Shown in pieces: positions 8,286-17,110 of a DNA stretch of 64,000 bases. The DNA is from DASXTC01 sp036505635 (GTDB lineage Bacteria > Acidobacteriota > Polarisedimenticolia > JACPZX01 > DASXTC01), in contig DASXTC010000008.1 in assembly GCA_036505635.1 (NCBI GenBank), forward strand, positions 1-64,000. The letters are read 5' to 3'. The notes beneath the pieces are model-generated. The model searched no databases. It was not told where the DNA came from and saw only the letters and a program-made list of their open reading frames with translations. The translations under genes were made by a program, and so were the position numbers. The stretch's first letter is position 1. Each line of letters opens with the position of its first letter.

Positions 8286-9432
8286 CATGGCCGCGGCATT
8301 CGTCGCGGTGACGGCTACGCTGGCCGCGCTGGGGCCGACCGGGGGCGCCCCGGCTCCGCCCGGGCTGGAGCGGGGAGCCGGCGAGTGGCCTTCGTTCCGG
8401 GGGGACCCTCAGCTCACGGGTGTTGCGCGCGGCGATCTGTCCCGTCTTCCCGACGTCCTCTGGACCTTTCAGGCGGGCGGTGGCATCGAGTCGACGCCCG
8501 CCGTGCAGGGGGGGGCGGTCTACTTCGGCGCCATGGATGGTTTCCTTTACAGTCTCTCGGTCGAGTCGGGCGCGCTCAGGTGGAAGTACGCGGCGGCCGG
8601 CCCGATCAAATCGTCCCCTCTGGTGTATGGCGGCACCGTATACTTCGGAGACGAGACGGGAGCCTTCCACGCGGTGGACGCGCGCGGCGGGATACGTCGA
8701 TGGGTCTTCCAGACGGGCTCCGCGGTGGTCTCCTCCGCGACGCAGCTCGGGGGAAGGATCATCTTCGGGTCCAACGACAACCATCTCTATGGACTCTCCG
8801 CAGCCGACGGTTCGCTCGCCTGGAAGCTCGAGACGGGAGGCTATGTCTATTCCTCGCCGGCGGTCACTGACAGGTTCGAGGCACCGGCCGTCGTCTCGGC
8901 GGGGTGCGACGGATTCCTTCGAGTCGTGCGGGCGCGCGACGGCGCCGAGATAAAGAAGATCGAGCTGGGCGCCTACGTGGGAGCCAGCCCGGCCCTCAGG
9001 GAGGGACTGGCTTTCGTCGGCACGTTTGAGAACCAGTTTCTCGCGGTGGATCTGGCAGCGGGCAAGGTGATCTGGCGCTACGAGCACCCCGAGAGGAAAT
9101 TCCCGTTCTACGGATCGGCGGCAGTCGCGGGCAGGATGGTGGTGGTGGGGGGCCGGGACAGGTTCGTCCACGCGCTCGACTCCGGCACCGGCGCCTCGAT
9201 CTGGACCTGGACGGCCGGCGCCAAGGTGGACGCCTCGCCCGTGATCGTCAAGGATCGTGTGATCGCGGCCACGGCGGGGGGGGACGTGGTGGTTCTCGGG
9301 CTGGAGTCGGGAGAGCCGCTCTGGAAATTCGAGACGGGCTCCGCGATCGCCGGCTCGCCGGCCCTGTCAGCCGGCCGGCTCTTCATCGGCACCGGCAGCG
9401 GGACGCTCTACGCGTTCGGAGACAAGAAATGA
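8269..9432 (+). CDS. Third exported PQQ-like beta-propeller protein
   Basis: About 387 residues from the ATG at 8269 (MRRPTDMAAAFVAV), which gives a positively charged n-region and a better signal peptide than the alternative ATG at 8287; AGGTG lies five bases upstream. The mature protein begins with GEWPSFRGDPQLTG, the same entry motif as the other propellers. At least six blades follow, with regular 'VYFG..DG.LYSL...G...W' repeats. It is shorter than the first two and has no extra domain. No cofactor or catalytic residues are visible. It is likely a periplasmic scaffold or ligand-binding protein, sandwiched between the alcohol dehydrogenase and the radical SAM gene. Confidence 0.85.
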   Translation: MRRPTDMAAAFVAVTATLAALGPTGGAPAPPGLERGAGEWPSFRGDPQLTGVARGDLSRLPDVLWTFQAGGGIESTPAVQGGAVYFGAMDGFLYSLSVESGALRWKYAAAGPIKSSPLVYGGTVYFGDETGAFHAVDARGGIRRWVFQTGSAVVSSATQLGGRIIFGSNDNHLYGLSAADGSLAWKLETGGYVYSSPAVTDRFEAPAVVSAGCDGFLRVVRARDGAEIKKIELGAYVGASPALREGLAFVGTFENQFLAVDLAAGKVIWRYEHPERKFPFYGSAAVAGRMVVVGGRDRFVHALDSGTGASIWTWTAGAKVDASPVIVKDRVIAATAGGDVVVLGLESGEPLWKFETGSAIAGSPALSAGRLFIGTGSGTLYAFGDKK

Positions 9433-10751
9433 GCGACACCACGACCGCGAACCTTGATGAGCGGACCCAGGTCGGCAGCGTCTTCGTCTCGAATTACCCG
9501 CCCTACTCGGCCTGGACCCCCGGCCAGGTCCCGGCGGTGGCCGCGGCCCTCGCGTCCCCCCCCGAGGCGGGGGCCTCCCTGGGCCTCTATGTGCACATCC
9601 CGTTCTGCCGGGTGCGCTGCAAGTTCTGCTACTTCAAGGTCTACACCGAGATGGGCAGCCCGCAGGTGCGGGGCTATCTCGAGGCCCTGACGAGCGAGGT
9701 GAGGATCTTCAGCGGCATGCCCGCCGTGGCGGGGCGCCCGCTCCAGTTCGTCTACTTCGGCGGCGGGACTCCTTCGTTCATCAGCGCCAGGGATCTGAAA
9801 GCGCTCGCGAGGGATCTGAAGGCGCTCATCCCCTGGGAGGGCGCGTCGGAGGTCACCTTCGAGTGCGAGCCGGGGACCCTCACCCAGTCCAAGCTGGAGG
9901 CGATCCGGGAGATCGGCGTGACCCGGCTGAGCCTCGGCGTGGAGACCTTCGACGACACCGTCCTAAAAGAGAACGGCCGCGCTCATCTCTCCGCCGAGAT
10001 ATACCGCGCCATCCCCTGGATCCGCGCGCTCGCCTTCGACCAGCTCAACGTCGATCTGATCGCGGGCATGGTCGGCGAGACCTGGGACACCTGGCGCGAG
10101 GCGGTGCGCCGCACCATCGAGATGGACCCGGACAGCGTCACGATCTACCAGATGGAGCTCCCCTTCAACACGGTCTTCTCCCAGGACCTTCTCGGCCACA
10201 AGCGCGAGATCCCGCTGGCGGACTGGGGCGTCAAGAGGGAGTGGCACGCCCACGCGTTCGACCAGCTCACCATGGCCGGCTACGAGATGTCGAGCGTCTA
10301 CACGATGGTCAAGAAGGGAAGCGATGCGCGGTTCGTCTACCGCGACGCAGTCTGGCATGGCAGCGACATGCTCGGAACGGGTGTGGCCTCGTTTTCGCAC
10401 GTCAACGGCGTTCACTTCCAGAACACCACCGAGTGGGGCGAGTACCTCGGCCGGCTCGATGCGGGCGAGCTGCCCGTGACACGGGCGTTCCAGACGAGCG
10501 CGCCCCAGCGGCTGGTCCGCGAGCTGATCCTCCAGCTCAAGCTGGGCCGGATCGAGACGGACTACTTCAGGAAGAAGTTCGGCGTGGAGATCCTCACCGA
10601 GTTCGCACGAGCCTTCGAACGGCTCCGCGACCGTGGGATGCTGAGCCTTACGGAGGGGCGCATCGAGCTGACCCGGGACGGGCTCCTGCGCGCGGACGGC
10701 CTTCTGTCCGAGTTCTACGCGCCCGAATACCGCAACACCCGGTATACGTAA
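9429..10751 (+). CDS. HemN/HemW-like radical SAM enzyme
   Basis: This 440-residue protein carries the radical SAM cluster motif at Cys60, Cys64 and Cys67 (HIPFCRVRCKFCYF), with the CxF extension of the HemN family. It continues with FVYFGGGTPSF and a 'VTRLSLGVETFDD' segment and ends with a HemN_C-like winged domain at about 365-430. HemN relatives include the heme chaperone HemW, heme-degrading ChuW/HutW and class C methyltransferases or cyclopropanases found in natural-product clusters. No neighbouring gene makes heme, so a modifying role is possible but unproven. The start forms a four-base ATGA overlap with the propeller gene. Confidence 0.82.
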   Translation: MSDTTTANLDERTQVGSVFVSNYPPYSAWTPGQVPAVAAALASPPEAGASLGLYVHIPFCRVRCKFCYFKVYTEMGSPQVRGYLEALTSEVRIFSGMPAVAGRPLQFVYFGGGTPSFISARDLKALARDLKALIPWEGASEVTFECEPGTLTQSKLEAIREIGVTRLSLGVETFDDTVLKENGRAHLSAEIYRAIPWIRALAFDQLNVDLIAGMVGETWDTWREAVRRTIEMDPDSVTIYQMELPFNTVFSQDLLGHKREIPLADWGVKREWHAHAFDQLTMAGYEMSSVYTMVKKGSDARFVYRDAVWHGSDMLGTGVASFSHVNGVHFQNTTEWGEYLGRLDAGELPVTRAFQTSAPQRLVRELILQLKLGRIETDYFRKKFGVEILTEFARAFERLRDRGMLSLTEGRIELTRDGLLRADGLLSEFYAPEYRNTRYT

Positions 10752-10802
10752 GAGATAATGTCCGGCCGACGACAACCCGAAGCAACGAAGGTGGAGGGGT
10801 TC

Positions 10803-12029
10803 ATGCGACGGAATTTCGCTCATGCGATACTCGCGGCTCTGGCAATCCTTGCTCTCAGCGGGACCGGCGCCGCAGCGGGAGACTGGCCCCAGTACCGAGG
10901 GCCATCCCGCGACGGGATCTCCACCGAGACCGGCATCCTCAAGGCATGGCCGGATGCGGGCCCGAAAGTCCTCTGGCGGGCCCCTCTGGGCGACGGCTAC
11001 TCGGGGATCAGCGTGGTGGGCGGCCGGGGCTACACGATGTTTTCGCGCGACGACGGCGAGTTCGTCGCCTCGTTCAACGTCGCCGACGGCAAGGAGGTCT
11101 GGCGCCTTCGCGTGGACCGCAAGCGCGAGGACGACATGGGAGACGGGCCCCGTTCCACGCCAACCGTGGATGGGGATCTCGTCTACGCGCTCGGGGCGCG
11201 CGCAGTCCTCGTGGCGGTGAAGGCGGCCTCCGGCGAGAAGCTCTGGGAGAAAGACCTCAAAGGGGCCTTCGGCGCCCGCGTGCCCCAGTGGGGCGTCTCC
11301 ACCTCTCCGCTCGTCGAGAACGGCCTCCTGGTGATCGACGTGGGAGGCGGATCCGACAAGTCCCTCGTGGCTCTGGACAAGATGACCGGCGAGACGAAGT
11401 GGACCTCATACACGGACAGACCGGGCTACTCGGCCCCATTGGCCGTTGACATCCACGGCGTGCGCCAGATTCTCTCGTTCGCCGGCAGCTCGCTCGTCTC
11501 GGTGGGCGCGGCCGACGGAACGATCCTGTGGAGCGTCCCCTGGAAGACCTCCTACGACGTGAACGCGGCGATGCCCGTCTTCGTGGCGCCCGACCGGGTC
11601 TTCATCTCCTCCTCCTACGACACGGGCGGGGCGCTCTACCAGGTGAAAAAGACGGGAGACAAGTTCGAGGCCGTCGAGGTCTGGAAGAGCCGGATCATGA
11701 AGAACCACTTCAACTCATCCATCTACCAGGGCGGCTACCTCTACGGCTTCGATGACGCCACCCTGCGCTGCATCGACGCCGCGACCGGCGAGGAGAAGTG
11801 GAGCCAGCGCGGCTTCGCCAAGGGGTCGCTGCTCCTGGCCGACGGACACCTGATCATCTTCAGCGAGAGCGGGCTTGTCGCGCTCGCCGAGGCCACGCCT
11901 GCGGGCTACCGGGAGAAGGGCCGGGCCCAGATTCTGGAGGGGAGGACCTGGACGATGCCCACGCTTGCGAGCGGAAAGCTCTACCTGCGCAACCGGACGG
12001 AGATGGTCGCGCTGGATTTCGCCCAATGA
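10803..12029 (+). CDS. Fourth exported PQQ-like beta-propeller protein
   Basis: This is 408 residues from the ATG at 10803 (MRRNFAHAILAALAILALSG), which has GGAGGGG seven bases upstream and gives a signal peptide; an in-frame ATG at 10758 would add 15 non-signal residues. The mature N terminus GDWPQYRGPSRDGIS is the classic entry motif of the family and the blades continue to the end. The 51-base gap before it is the largest inside the first 18 kb of the operon and contains a GATAAT at 10754-10759 without a clear -35. It overlaps the TonB receptor start by four bases, so the two products may work together at the envelope. Confidence 0.86.
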   Translation: MRRNFAHAILAALAILALSGTGAAAGDWPQYRGPSRDGISTETGILKAWPDAGPKVLWRAPLGDGYSGISVVGGRGYTMFSRDDGEFVASFNVADGKEVWRLRVDRKREDDMGDGPRSTPTVDGDLVYALGARAVLVAVKAASGEKLWEKDLKGAFGARVPQWGVSTSPLVENGLLVIDVGGGSDKSLVALDKMTGETKWTSYTDRPGYSAPLAVDIHGVRQILSFAGSSLVSVGAADGTILWSVPWKTSYDVNAAMPVFVAPDRVFISSSYDTGGALYQVKKTGDKFEAVEVWKSRIMKNHFNSSIYQGGYLYGFDDATLRCIDAATGEEKWSQRGFAKGSLLLADGHLIIFSESGLVALAEATPAGYREKGRAQILEGRTWTMPTLASGKLYLRNRTEMVALDFAQ

Positions 12030-14158
12030 GGCGCCTCACGTTGATACTGGCGGTGACCCTGCTCCTGGGAACGCCGGCCGCCGCGAGAGAGGAAGCCGGC
12101 GCGACGGCGCAGGCTGAGGAGCCAAAGCCCATCCCGCCCGTGAGCGTGACCGTCGAGGGGAGCCTTCCCTACGTCCCTACCTCCAACACCATCCTCACGA
12201 GGCTCGCGCTCCCGCTTCGGCTGACACCGGCCAACGTGGGGAGCGTGAACGACCTGGTCCTGCACGAGCAGTACGCGCTGGTACTCGGAGAGGCCCTCAG
12301 GAACATCAGCGGCGTCAACGTGCAGACGGTCTCTGACGTGGCGGACTACTTCCTGATCCGGGGCTTCGATTCGCTCTCCAGCGGCCTGGTGCTCACCGAC
12401 GGCGCCGCCGAGCCCGAGGTGGCCTTCTACCAGATGTACAACGTCGAGCGCGTGGAGGTGCTCAAGGGTCCCGGCGGGTTCCTCTACGGCAGCAACCCGC
12501 TGGCCGGCGCCGTCAATATCGTGAGACGCCAGCCGGTGCCCGGCACCTTCGGCCACGCGCGGGGAACGTACGGCTCCTTCCAGACGTACGACGGCGCGCT
12601 CGACTTCAACACATCGACCCGCGACGGCGGCTTCGCCTTCCGCGTCGATTCGACCTGGCGCGAATCGGATTCCTACCGCGACGACAAGGAGAACCGCGTC
12701 AGCGCCGTGAACCCCGCCTTCACGTGGCGTATCGGCGGCCGTTCCTCCCTCAACCTGAACCTCGAGTACGCCGACACGGAGCACCAACCGGACAGCGGCC
12801 TGCCGCTCTACCGGGGACGGATCGCCGATGTGCCCAGGACCCGTTCGTACCAGTCTCCCTTCGACAAGTCCGATCAGCAGATCGGCCGCGTGCAGATCGA
12901 CTTCGAGACAAGGCTGAGCGACGCCTGGACCGTGCGCAACAAGGCCTACTACCGCGACCTCGACTGGAGCAGCGACGGAACTCTGTTCAACGGGGTCTTC
13001 CCGAGCCAGACGACCGGGCGCCCCGAGGTTTCCCGGACCCTCACGCTGCTGGATGACCGGCAGCGTTTCGTGGGCGATCAGATCGAGGCGGTGTGGTCAG
13101 CCGGGAAGGGCACGGTCCAGCACAAGGTCCTGGCCGGCCTCGAGGTCGCGCGCTACGGGGACGACTTCACGCTCGACATCGCCCTGCTGCCCAGCATCGA
13201 TCTGAAGGACCCCGACGAGACCGCGAGCAAGCCGCTGTTCATCCTGCCGCCCGATCCGAACGTGGTGCCACCGGCCGGAGACTCGCGCAGCATCGTGATC
13301 GCCCCCTACGTGATCGACCAGATGCGCTTCTCGGAGAAGCTGCACGCTCTGGCGGGCGCCCGGTTCGACCGGATTGACTTCGAGGACGAGGTCAGTGGCG
13401 CCGCGAGCGAGGACGGCGAGATCAGCCCGATGGGCGGGATCGTCTACACGCCGACCGCGACGCTGAGCTTCTACGCCAACGCAGGAAAGTCGTTCTCGCC
13501 CCCTTCGAGCCGCGTCGCGGGGGAGCGCGAGCCGGAGCGTAGCCTGCAATACGAGGTCGGGGCCAGACTGGAGCGTCCCGGCGGAAAGCTGCAGGCCACC
13601 CTCGCGGCCTACCACATGGAGCGGGAGAACATCGCGATACCGGACGACAACGGCATCACGCAGCAGGCCGGCGACCAGCGTTCGCGCGGGGTCGAGGTGG
13701 AGCTCGCCGCCGAGCCACTGCCGCGTCTCAGGACCTTCGTGTCGTACGCATGGAACCTCTCCGAGCTGACCCGCTTCACCGAGAGGGTGGTGGTCGGCGT
13801 CGATCCGAACACATTTCAGCCGATCTATGGGACGGAAGACCGATCGGGAAACGTCCCCGCGTTCGCCCCCCGGCACCTCGCCAGCCTCTGGGTGAGCCGG
13901 GGTTTCGGCGGCGGGCTGAACCTGGCGGGGGGCGCCCGCTGGGTGAGCGAGCAGTTCATAGCCGAGGACAACCTCTTCAGGATCGACGGCTACGTGACCC
14001 TCGACTCGGCCCTCTCCTGGACGCGCGGCGACTGGGAGATGACGCTGAACCTCAAGAACCTTACCAATCGGAGATACGAGACCCGCGGGTTCGGGTCGAC
14101 CTCGGTGATCCCGGCCCCACGTTTCACCGCTTACGCCGGCGTCCAGTACAACTTCTGA
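12026..14158 (+). CDS. TonB-dependent outer-membrane receptor
   Basis: The 710-residue product has a signal peptide (MRRLTLILAVTLLLGTPAAA), a plug domain with RVEVLKGPGGFLYGSNPLAG at about 150-170 and a long beta-barrel of alternating aromatic strands ending in the terminal phenylalanine expected for outer-membrane insertion (AGVQYNF). Such receptors import siderophores, heme, vitamins or glycans with energy from TonB. No TonB, ExbB or ExbD gene is present here. It is translationally coupled on both sides, to a propeller upstream and to the flavin enzyme downstream (one-base overlap), so the locus both makes or modifies a molecule and binds something at the cell surface. The ligand is unknown. 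Confidence 0.9.
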   Translation: MRRLTLILAVTLLLGTPAAAREEAGATAQAEEPKPIPPVSVTVEGSLPYVPTSNTILTRLALPLRLTPANVGSVNDLVLHEQYALVLGEALRNISGVNVQTVSDVADYFLIRGFDSLSSGLVLTDGAAEPEVAFYQMYNVERVEVLKGPGGFLYGSNPLAGAVNIVRRQPVPGTFGHARGTYGSFQTYDGALDFNTSTRDGGFAFRVDSTWRESDSYRDDKENRVSAVNPAFTWRIGGRSSLNLNLEYADTEHQPDSGLPLYRGRIADVPRTRSYQSPFDKSDQQIGRVQIDFETRLSDAWTVRNKAYYRDLDWSSDGTLFNGVFPSQTTGRPEVSRTLTLLDDRQRFVGDQIEAVWSAGKGTVQHKVLAGLEVARYGDDFTLDIALLPSIDLKDPDETASKPLFILPPDPNVVPPAGDSRSIVIAPYVIDQMRFSEKLHALAGARFDRIDFEDEVSGAASEDGEISPMGGIVYTPTATLSFYANAGKSFSPPSSRVAGEREPERSLQYEVGARLERPGGKLQATLAAYHMERENIAIPDDNGITQQAGDQRSRGVEVELAAEPLPRLRTFVSYAWNLSELTRFTERVVVGVDPNTFQPIYGTEDRSGNVPAFAPRHLASLWVSRGFGGGLNLAGGARWVSEQFIAEDNLFRIDGYVTLDSALSWTRGDWEMTLNLKNLTNRRYETRGFGSTSVIPAPRFTAYAGVQYNF

Positions 14159-15423
14159 TGGACATTCGCGGGTCCTGCGACGTCATCGTGATCGGGGGGG
14201 GCCCGGCCGGGTCGGCCACCGCCGCTCTCCTCGCGATGCAGGGCAGGAGCGTGATCCTGCTGGAAAAGGAGGCCTTCCCGCGCTTCCGCATCGGCGAGTC
14301 GTTCATGCCCGCGACCTGGTGGTCGTTCGAGAAGCTGGGGCTGCTGGACAAGCTCAAGGCGAGCCATTTCGTCCGCAAGCACAGCGTCCAGTTCTACCTC
14401 AAGGACGGCCATCCGACGCTCCCGTTCTACTTCTCGGAGGTCGATCCGCGCGAGTCGTCAGTCACGTGGCAGGTGGACCGTGGAGAGTTCGACCATCTCA
14501 TGCTCGACCATGCGTCCGAGTGCGGCGTCACGGTCGTCCAGCAGGCGGCGGTGCAGGAGGTGCTCTTCGAGGGGACCCGGGCCGGCGGGGTTCGCGCGGC
14601 GATGCCCGGTGGCGACATAAGGGAGATCCGCGCGCGCGTGGTCGTGGACGCGACCGGGCAGAGCAGCCTGTTGTCTCGTGCGCTGGATCTGAAGAGCTGG
14701 GACCCGCAGCTCAAGAACGCGGCGGTCTTCACGCGCTATCACGGCGCGCTGCGCGATCCGGGCATCGACGCGGGGGCCACGCTGGTGCTGCACACCGAGA
14801 ACCGGGACTCGTGGTTCTGGTACATCCCGCTGGCCGGCGACGTGGTGAGTGTGGGGGTGGTGGGTCCGATGCAGTACCTGATTGCGGGACGCCGGGGAGA
14901 TCCACGGCGGATCCTCGAGGAGGAGGTGGCCCGCTGCCCGGGTCTGCTGCCGCGCCTGCGCGGCGCCAGGCAGGAGGATTGGATCAAGGTGCTTCGGGAT
15001 TTCTCGTACATCTCGACCCGGATCGCCGGTGACGGCTGGGTCCTGGTGGGGGACGCCTTCGGCTTCCTCGATCCGATCTACTCATCCGGCGTGCTGCTCG
15101 CGCTCAAGGGGGCCGAGCTGGCATCCGAGAGCATTGGCGCGGCGTTCGAGACGGGGGATTTCTCGGCCGCCAGGCTCGGCCGGCACGGCCCCCGATTCGT
15201 GGAAGGGATGGAGGCGCTGCGTCGCCTCGTCTATGCCTTCTACGCGCCGGACTTCCACTTCAAGACCTTCCTCGATCGCTTCCCGGACTGCCGGGACGGC
15301 ATCACGAACCTGCTGAGCGGCAACGTGTACCGCGTACCGACCGACGGCCTCTACCGGAGCATGGATCAGGTGCTGCGGATCCCCGGGTACCGGCCTCTGA
15401 GCCTCTCCGGGGAAGGTTCTTGA
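14158..15423 (+). CDS. Flavin-dependent halogenase-like / GGR-type FAD oxidoreductase
   Basis: The 421-residue protein opens with an FAD Rossmann motif (VIGGGPAGSATAALLA, residues 11-26) and has PRFRIGESFMP at 41-51. Residues 219-224 read WFWYIP, matching the WxWxIP signature of flavin-dependent halogenases. The later GDAFGFLDPIYSSGV segment also fits the CmlS/PltA type. Lys74 in HFVRKHS lies in the region where phenol-type halogenases carry their catalytic lysine, though I cannot align it. The same fold includes geranylgeranyl reductases and other monooxygenases, and members with WxWxIP do not all halogenate. A two-component enzyme would need a flavin reductase; none is nearby. The start overlaps the receptor stop. 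Confidence 0.75.
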   Translation: MDIRGSCDVIVIGGGPAGSATAALLAMQGRSVILLEKEAFPRFRIGESFMPATWWSFEKLGLLDKLKASHFVRKHSVQFYLKDGHPTLPFYFSEVDPRESSVTWQVDRGEFDHLMLDHASECGVTVVQQAAVQEVLFEGTRAGGVRAAMPGGDIREIRARVVVDATGQSSLLSRALDLKSWDPQLKNAAVFTRYHGALRDPGIDAGATLVLHTENRDSWFWYIPLAGDVVSVGVVGPMQYLIAGRRGDPRRILEEEVARCPGLLPRLRGARQEDWIKVLRDFSYISTRIAGDGWVLVGDAFGFLDPIYSSGVLLALKGAELASESIGAAFETGDFSAARLGRHGPRFVEGMEALRRLVYAFYAPDFHFKTFLDRFPDCRDGITNLLSGNVYRVPTDGLYRSMDQVLRIPGYRPLSLSGEGS

Positions 15424-15650
15424 CGAAGGGGATGATGAGGCGGATCGCCTGGGCGGGTGTGCCGGCCCTCCTCGTCCTGCACAACGACTTCTGGCTCTGG
15501 GACGACCCGACCCTGATTGCCGGCATGCCGGTGGGACTCCTCTACCACGTGGTCTTCTGCATGGCGGCCACCCTCGTGATGGTGCTCCTGGTCCGATTCG
15601 CGTGGCCCGCGCACCTGGAGGTGGAGAGGCCGGAGGAGAAACGCGGGTGA
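15420..15650 (+). CDS. DUF3311-like small membrane protein
   Basis: A 76-residue protein with two membrane helices (about 10-27 and 38-60) and a charged C terminus (EVERPEEKRG). The TTG at 15420 overlaps the upstream stop and has GGAAGG four bases before it; ATGs at 15432 and 15435 are alternatives. Small DUF3311 proteins are typically encoded directly before sodium:solute symporters and appear to be their accessory subunits, which is exactly the arrangement here: the stop overlaps the symporter GTG by four bases. It acts at the inner membrane. Confidence 0.75.
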   Translation: MTKGMMRRIAWAGVPALLVLHNDFWLWDDPTLIAGMPVGLLYHVVFCMAATLVMVLLVRFAWPAHLEVERPEEKRG

Positions 15651-17110
15651 TCGTGGCCATCCTGGTCGTCTACCTGGCGCTTGTCCTGATCATCGGCCTC
15701 TGGAGCCACAAGCTCTTCCGCGGCACGGGCGAGGACTTCTTCGTCGCCACCCGGACCATCGGACCGTTCGTCCTTCTGATGTCGGTCTTCGGGACCAACA
15801 TGACCGCTTTCTCCCTGCTGGGCGCGTCCGGGGAGGCTTACCACGAAGGGATCGGCGTCTTCGGTCTGATGGCCTCCTCGTCGGCCCTCGTCATCCCGGC
15901 GGTCTTCTACTTCGTCGGGACGCGCCTCTGGTCCCTGGGCAAGCGCTTCGGCTACGTCACACAGGCGCAATACTTCCGGGAGCGCTGGGATTCGGACCTG
16001 GTGGGATTGCTCCTCTTCTTCACGCTGATGGCGTTGCTGGTGCCCTACGTCCTGATCGGAATGATGGCCGGGGGGATCACGGTGAACCAGGTCACAGGCG
16101 GGCAGGTCCCGGAGTGGGTGGGCAACCTCGTCATCTGCCTCGTCGTCCTGGTCTACGTTCTCTACGGGGGGATGCGTGGCACCGCATGGGTCAACACGTT
16201 CCAGACCCTCCTCTTCATGGTCTTCGGGGCGCTCACGCTCGTGGTGGTCACACACAGGCTGGGAGGGCTCGGCCCGGCGATGGCCCGCGTGGCCGGCGCG
16301 CAGCCCGGCCTGCTCGTGCGCACGGGCCACATCGGCAAGCTCGAGCTCATCAGCTACACGTGCATCCCGCTCTCGGTCGGGATGTTCCCGCACCTGTTCA
16401 TCCACTGGCTCACGGCCGGGCGCGCCGCCTACTTCCGCTACACCATCTCGCTCTATCCCCTCTGCATCGCGATCGTCTGGGTCCCCAGCGTCCTTATGGG
16501 GGTCCTCGCCGCGGCCGACTTCCCCGGGTTGCCGGCGTCCGCCGCGAGCTCCGTGATCCTGAGGATGATCACGCTTTACTCGCCCGGGTTCCTGGCGGGT
16601 CTGCTGGCGGCGGGGGTCTTCTCCACCTGCATGAACTCGCTCGACTCCCAGGTGCTCTCGCTGGGAACCATGTTCACGCATGACATCGTCAGGCACTACG
16701 GCTTTCACGATCGCATGTCGGAAAAGCAGGAGCTGATGTCGGGACGGGTCTTCGTCGCGATCATCCTCGCGGTTGCCTTCGTGCTGTCCCTGGTGACGAC
16801 GAGCAGCATCTTCAAGCTCGGCATCTGGTCCTTCACGGGCTTCGCCGCGCTCTTCCCGGTGGTCGCCGCCGCGCTGTTCTGGAAACGCAGCACGAGGCAG
16901 GGCGCCATCGCCACAGTGCTCACGGTGGGGGGGCTCTGGCTCTACTTCTTCGCCGCGGCCGGGGACAACCCCGACTACACCGTCGGGGGGACTGGTCTCA
17001 TGCCGGTGGCGGTCATCCTGGCCGCGTCGACCGCGGCGATGGTGATCGTCTCGCTCCTGACGAGCGCCCCCGGTCCGGCGGTGCTCGATCGGTTTTTCCC
17101 GCGCGGATGA
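15647..17110 (+). CDS. Sodium:solute symporter family transporter
   Basis: A 487-residue protein with about 13 hydrophobic segments. The family pattern is visible in FVATRTIGPFVLLMSVFGTN near residues 27-46, in YGGMRGTAWVNTFQ near 170-185 and in FSTCMNSLDSQVLSLGT further on. GTG at 15647 has GGAGGAG eight bases upstream and overlaps the DUF3311 stop; the longer ATG start at 15602 adds a non-membrane tail inside that gene. Family members move sugars, amino acids, solutes or carboxylates with sodium. The solute is unknown. It probably imports a precursor or nutrient used by this locus. Confidence 0.88.
   Translation: MIVAILVVYLALVLIIGLWSHKLFRGTGEDFFVATRTIGPFVLLMSVFGTNMTAFSLLGASGEAYHEGIGVFGLMASSSALVIPAVFYFVGTRLWSLGKRFGYVTQAQYFRERWDSDLVGLLLFFTLMALLVPYVLIGMMAGGITVNQVTGGQVPEWVGNLVICLVVLVYVLYGGMRGTAWVNTFQTLLFMVFGALTLVVVTHRLGGLGPAMARVAGAQPGLLVRTGHIGKLELISYTCIPLSVGMFPHLFIHWLTAGRAAYFRYTISLYPLCIAIVWVPSVLMGVLAAADFPGLPASAASSVILRMITLYSPGFLAGLLAAGVFSTCMNSLDSQVLSLGTMFTHDIVRHYGFHDRMSEKQELMSGRVFVAIILAVAFVLSLVTTSSIFKLGIWSFTGFAALFPVVAAALFWKRSTRQGAIATVLTVGGLWLYFFAAAGDNPDYTVGGTGLMPVAVILAASTAAMVIVSLLTSAPGPAVLDRFFPRG

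Noticed and set aside
12026..14158. Siderophore biosynthesis locus
   Set aside because: There is a receptor but no NRPS, NIS synthetase or ferric reductase gene, so the ligand is left open.
15602..15646. Longer start for the sodium symporter
   Set aside because: Adds a charged non-conserved tail inside the DUF3311-like gene; the GTG at 15647 has a good ribosome site.
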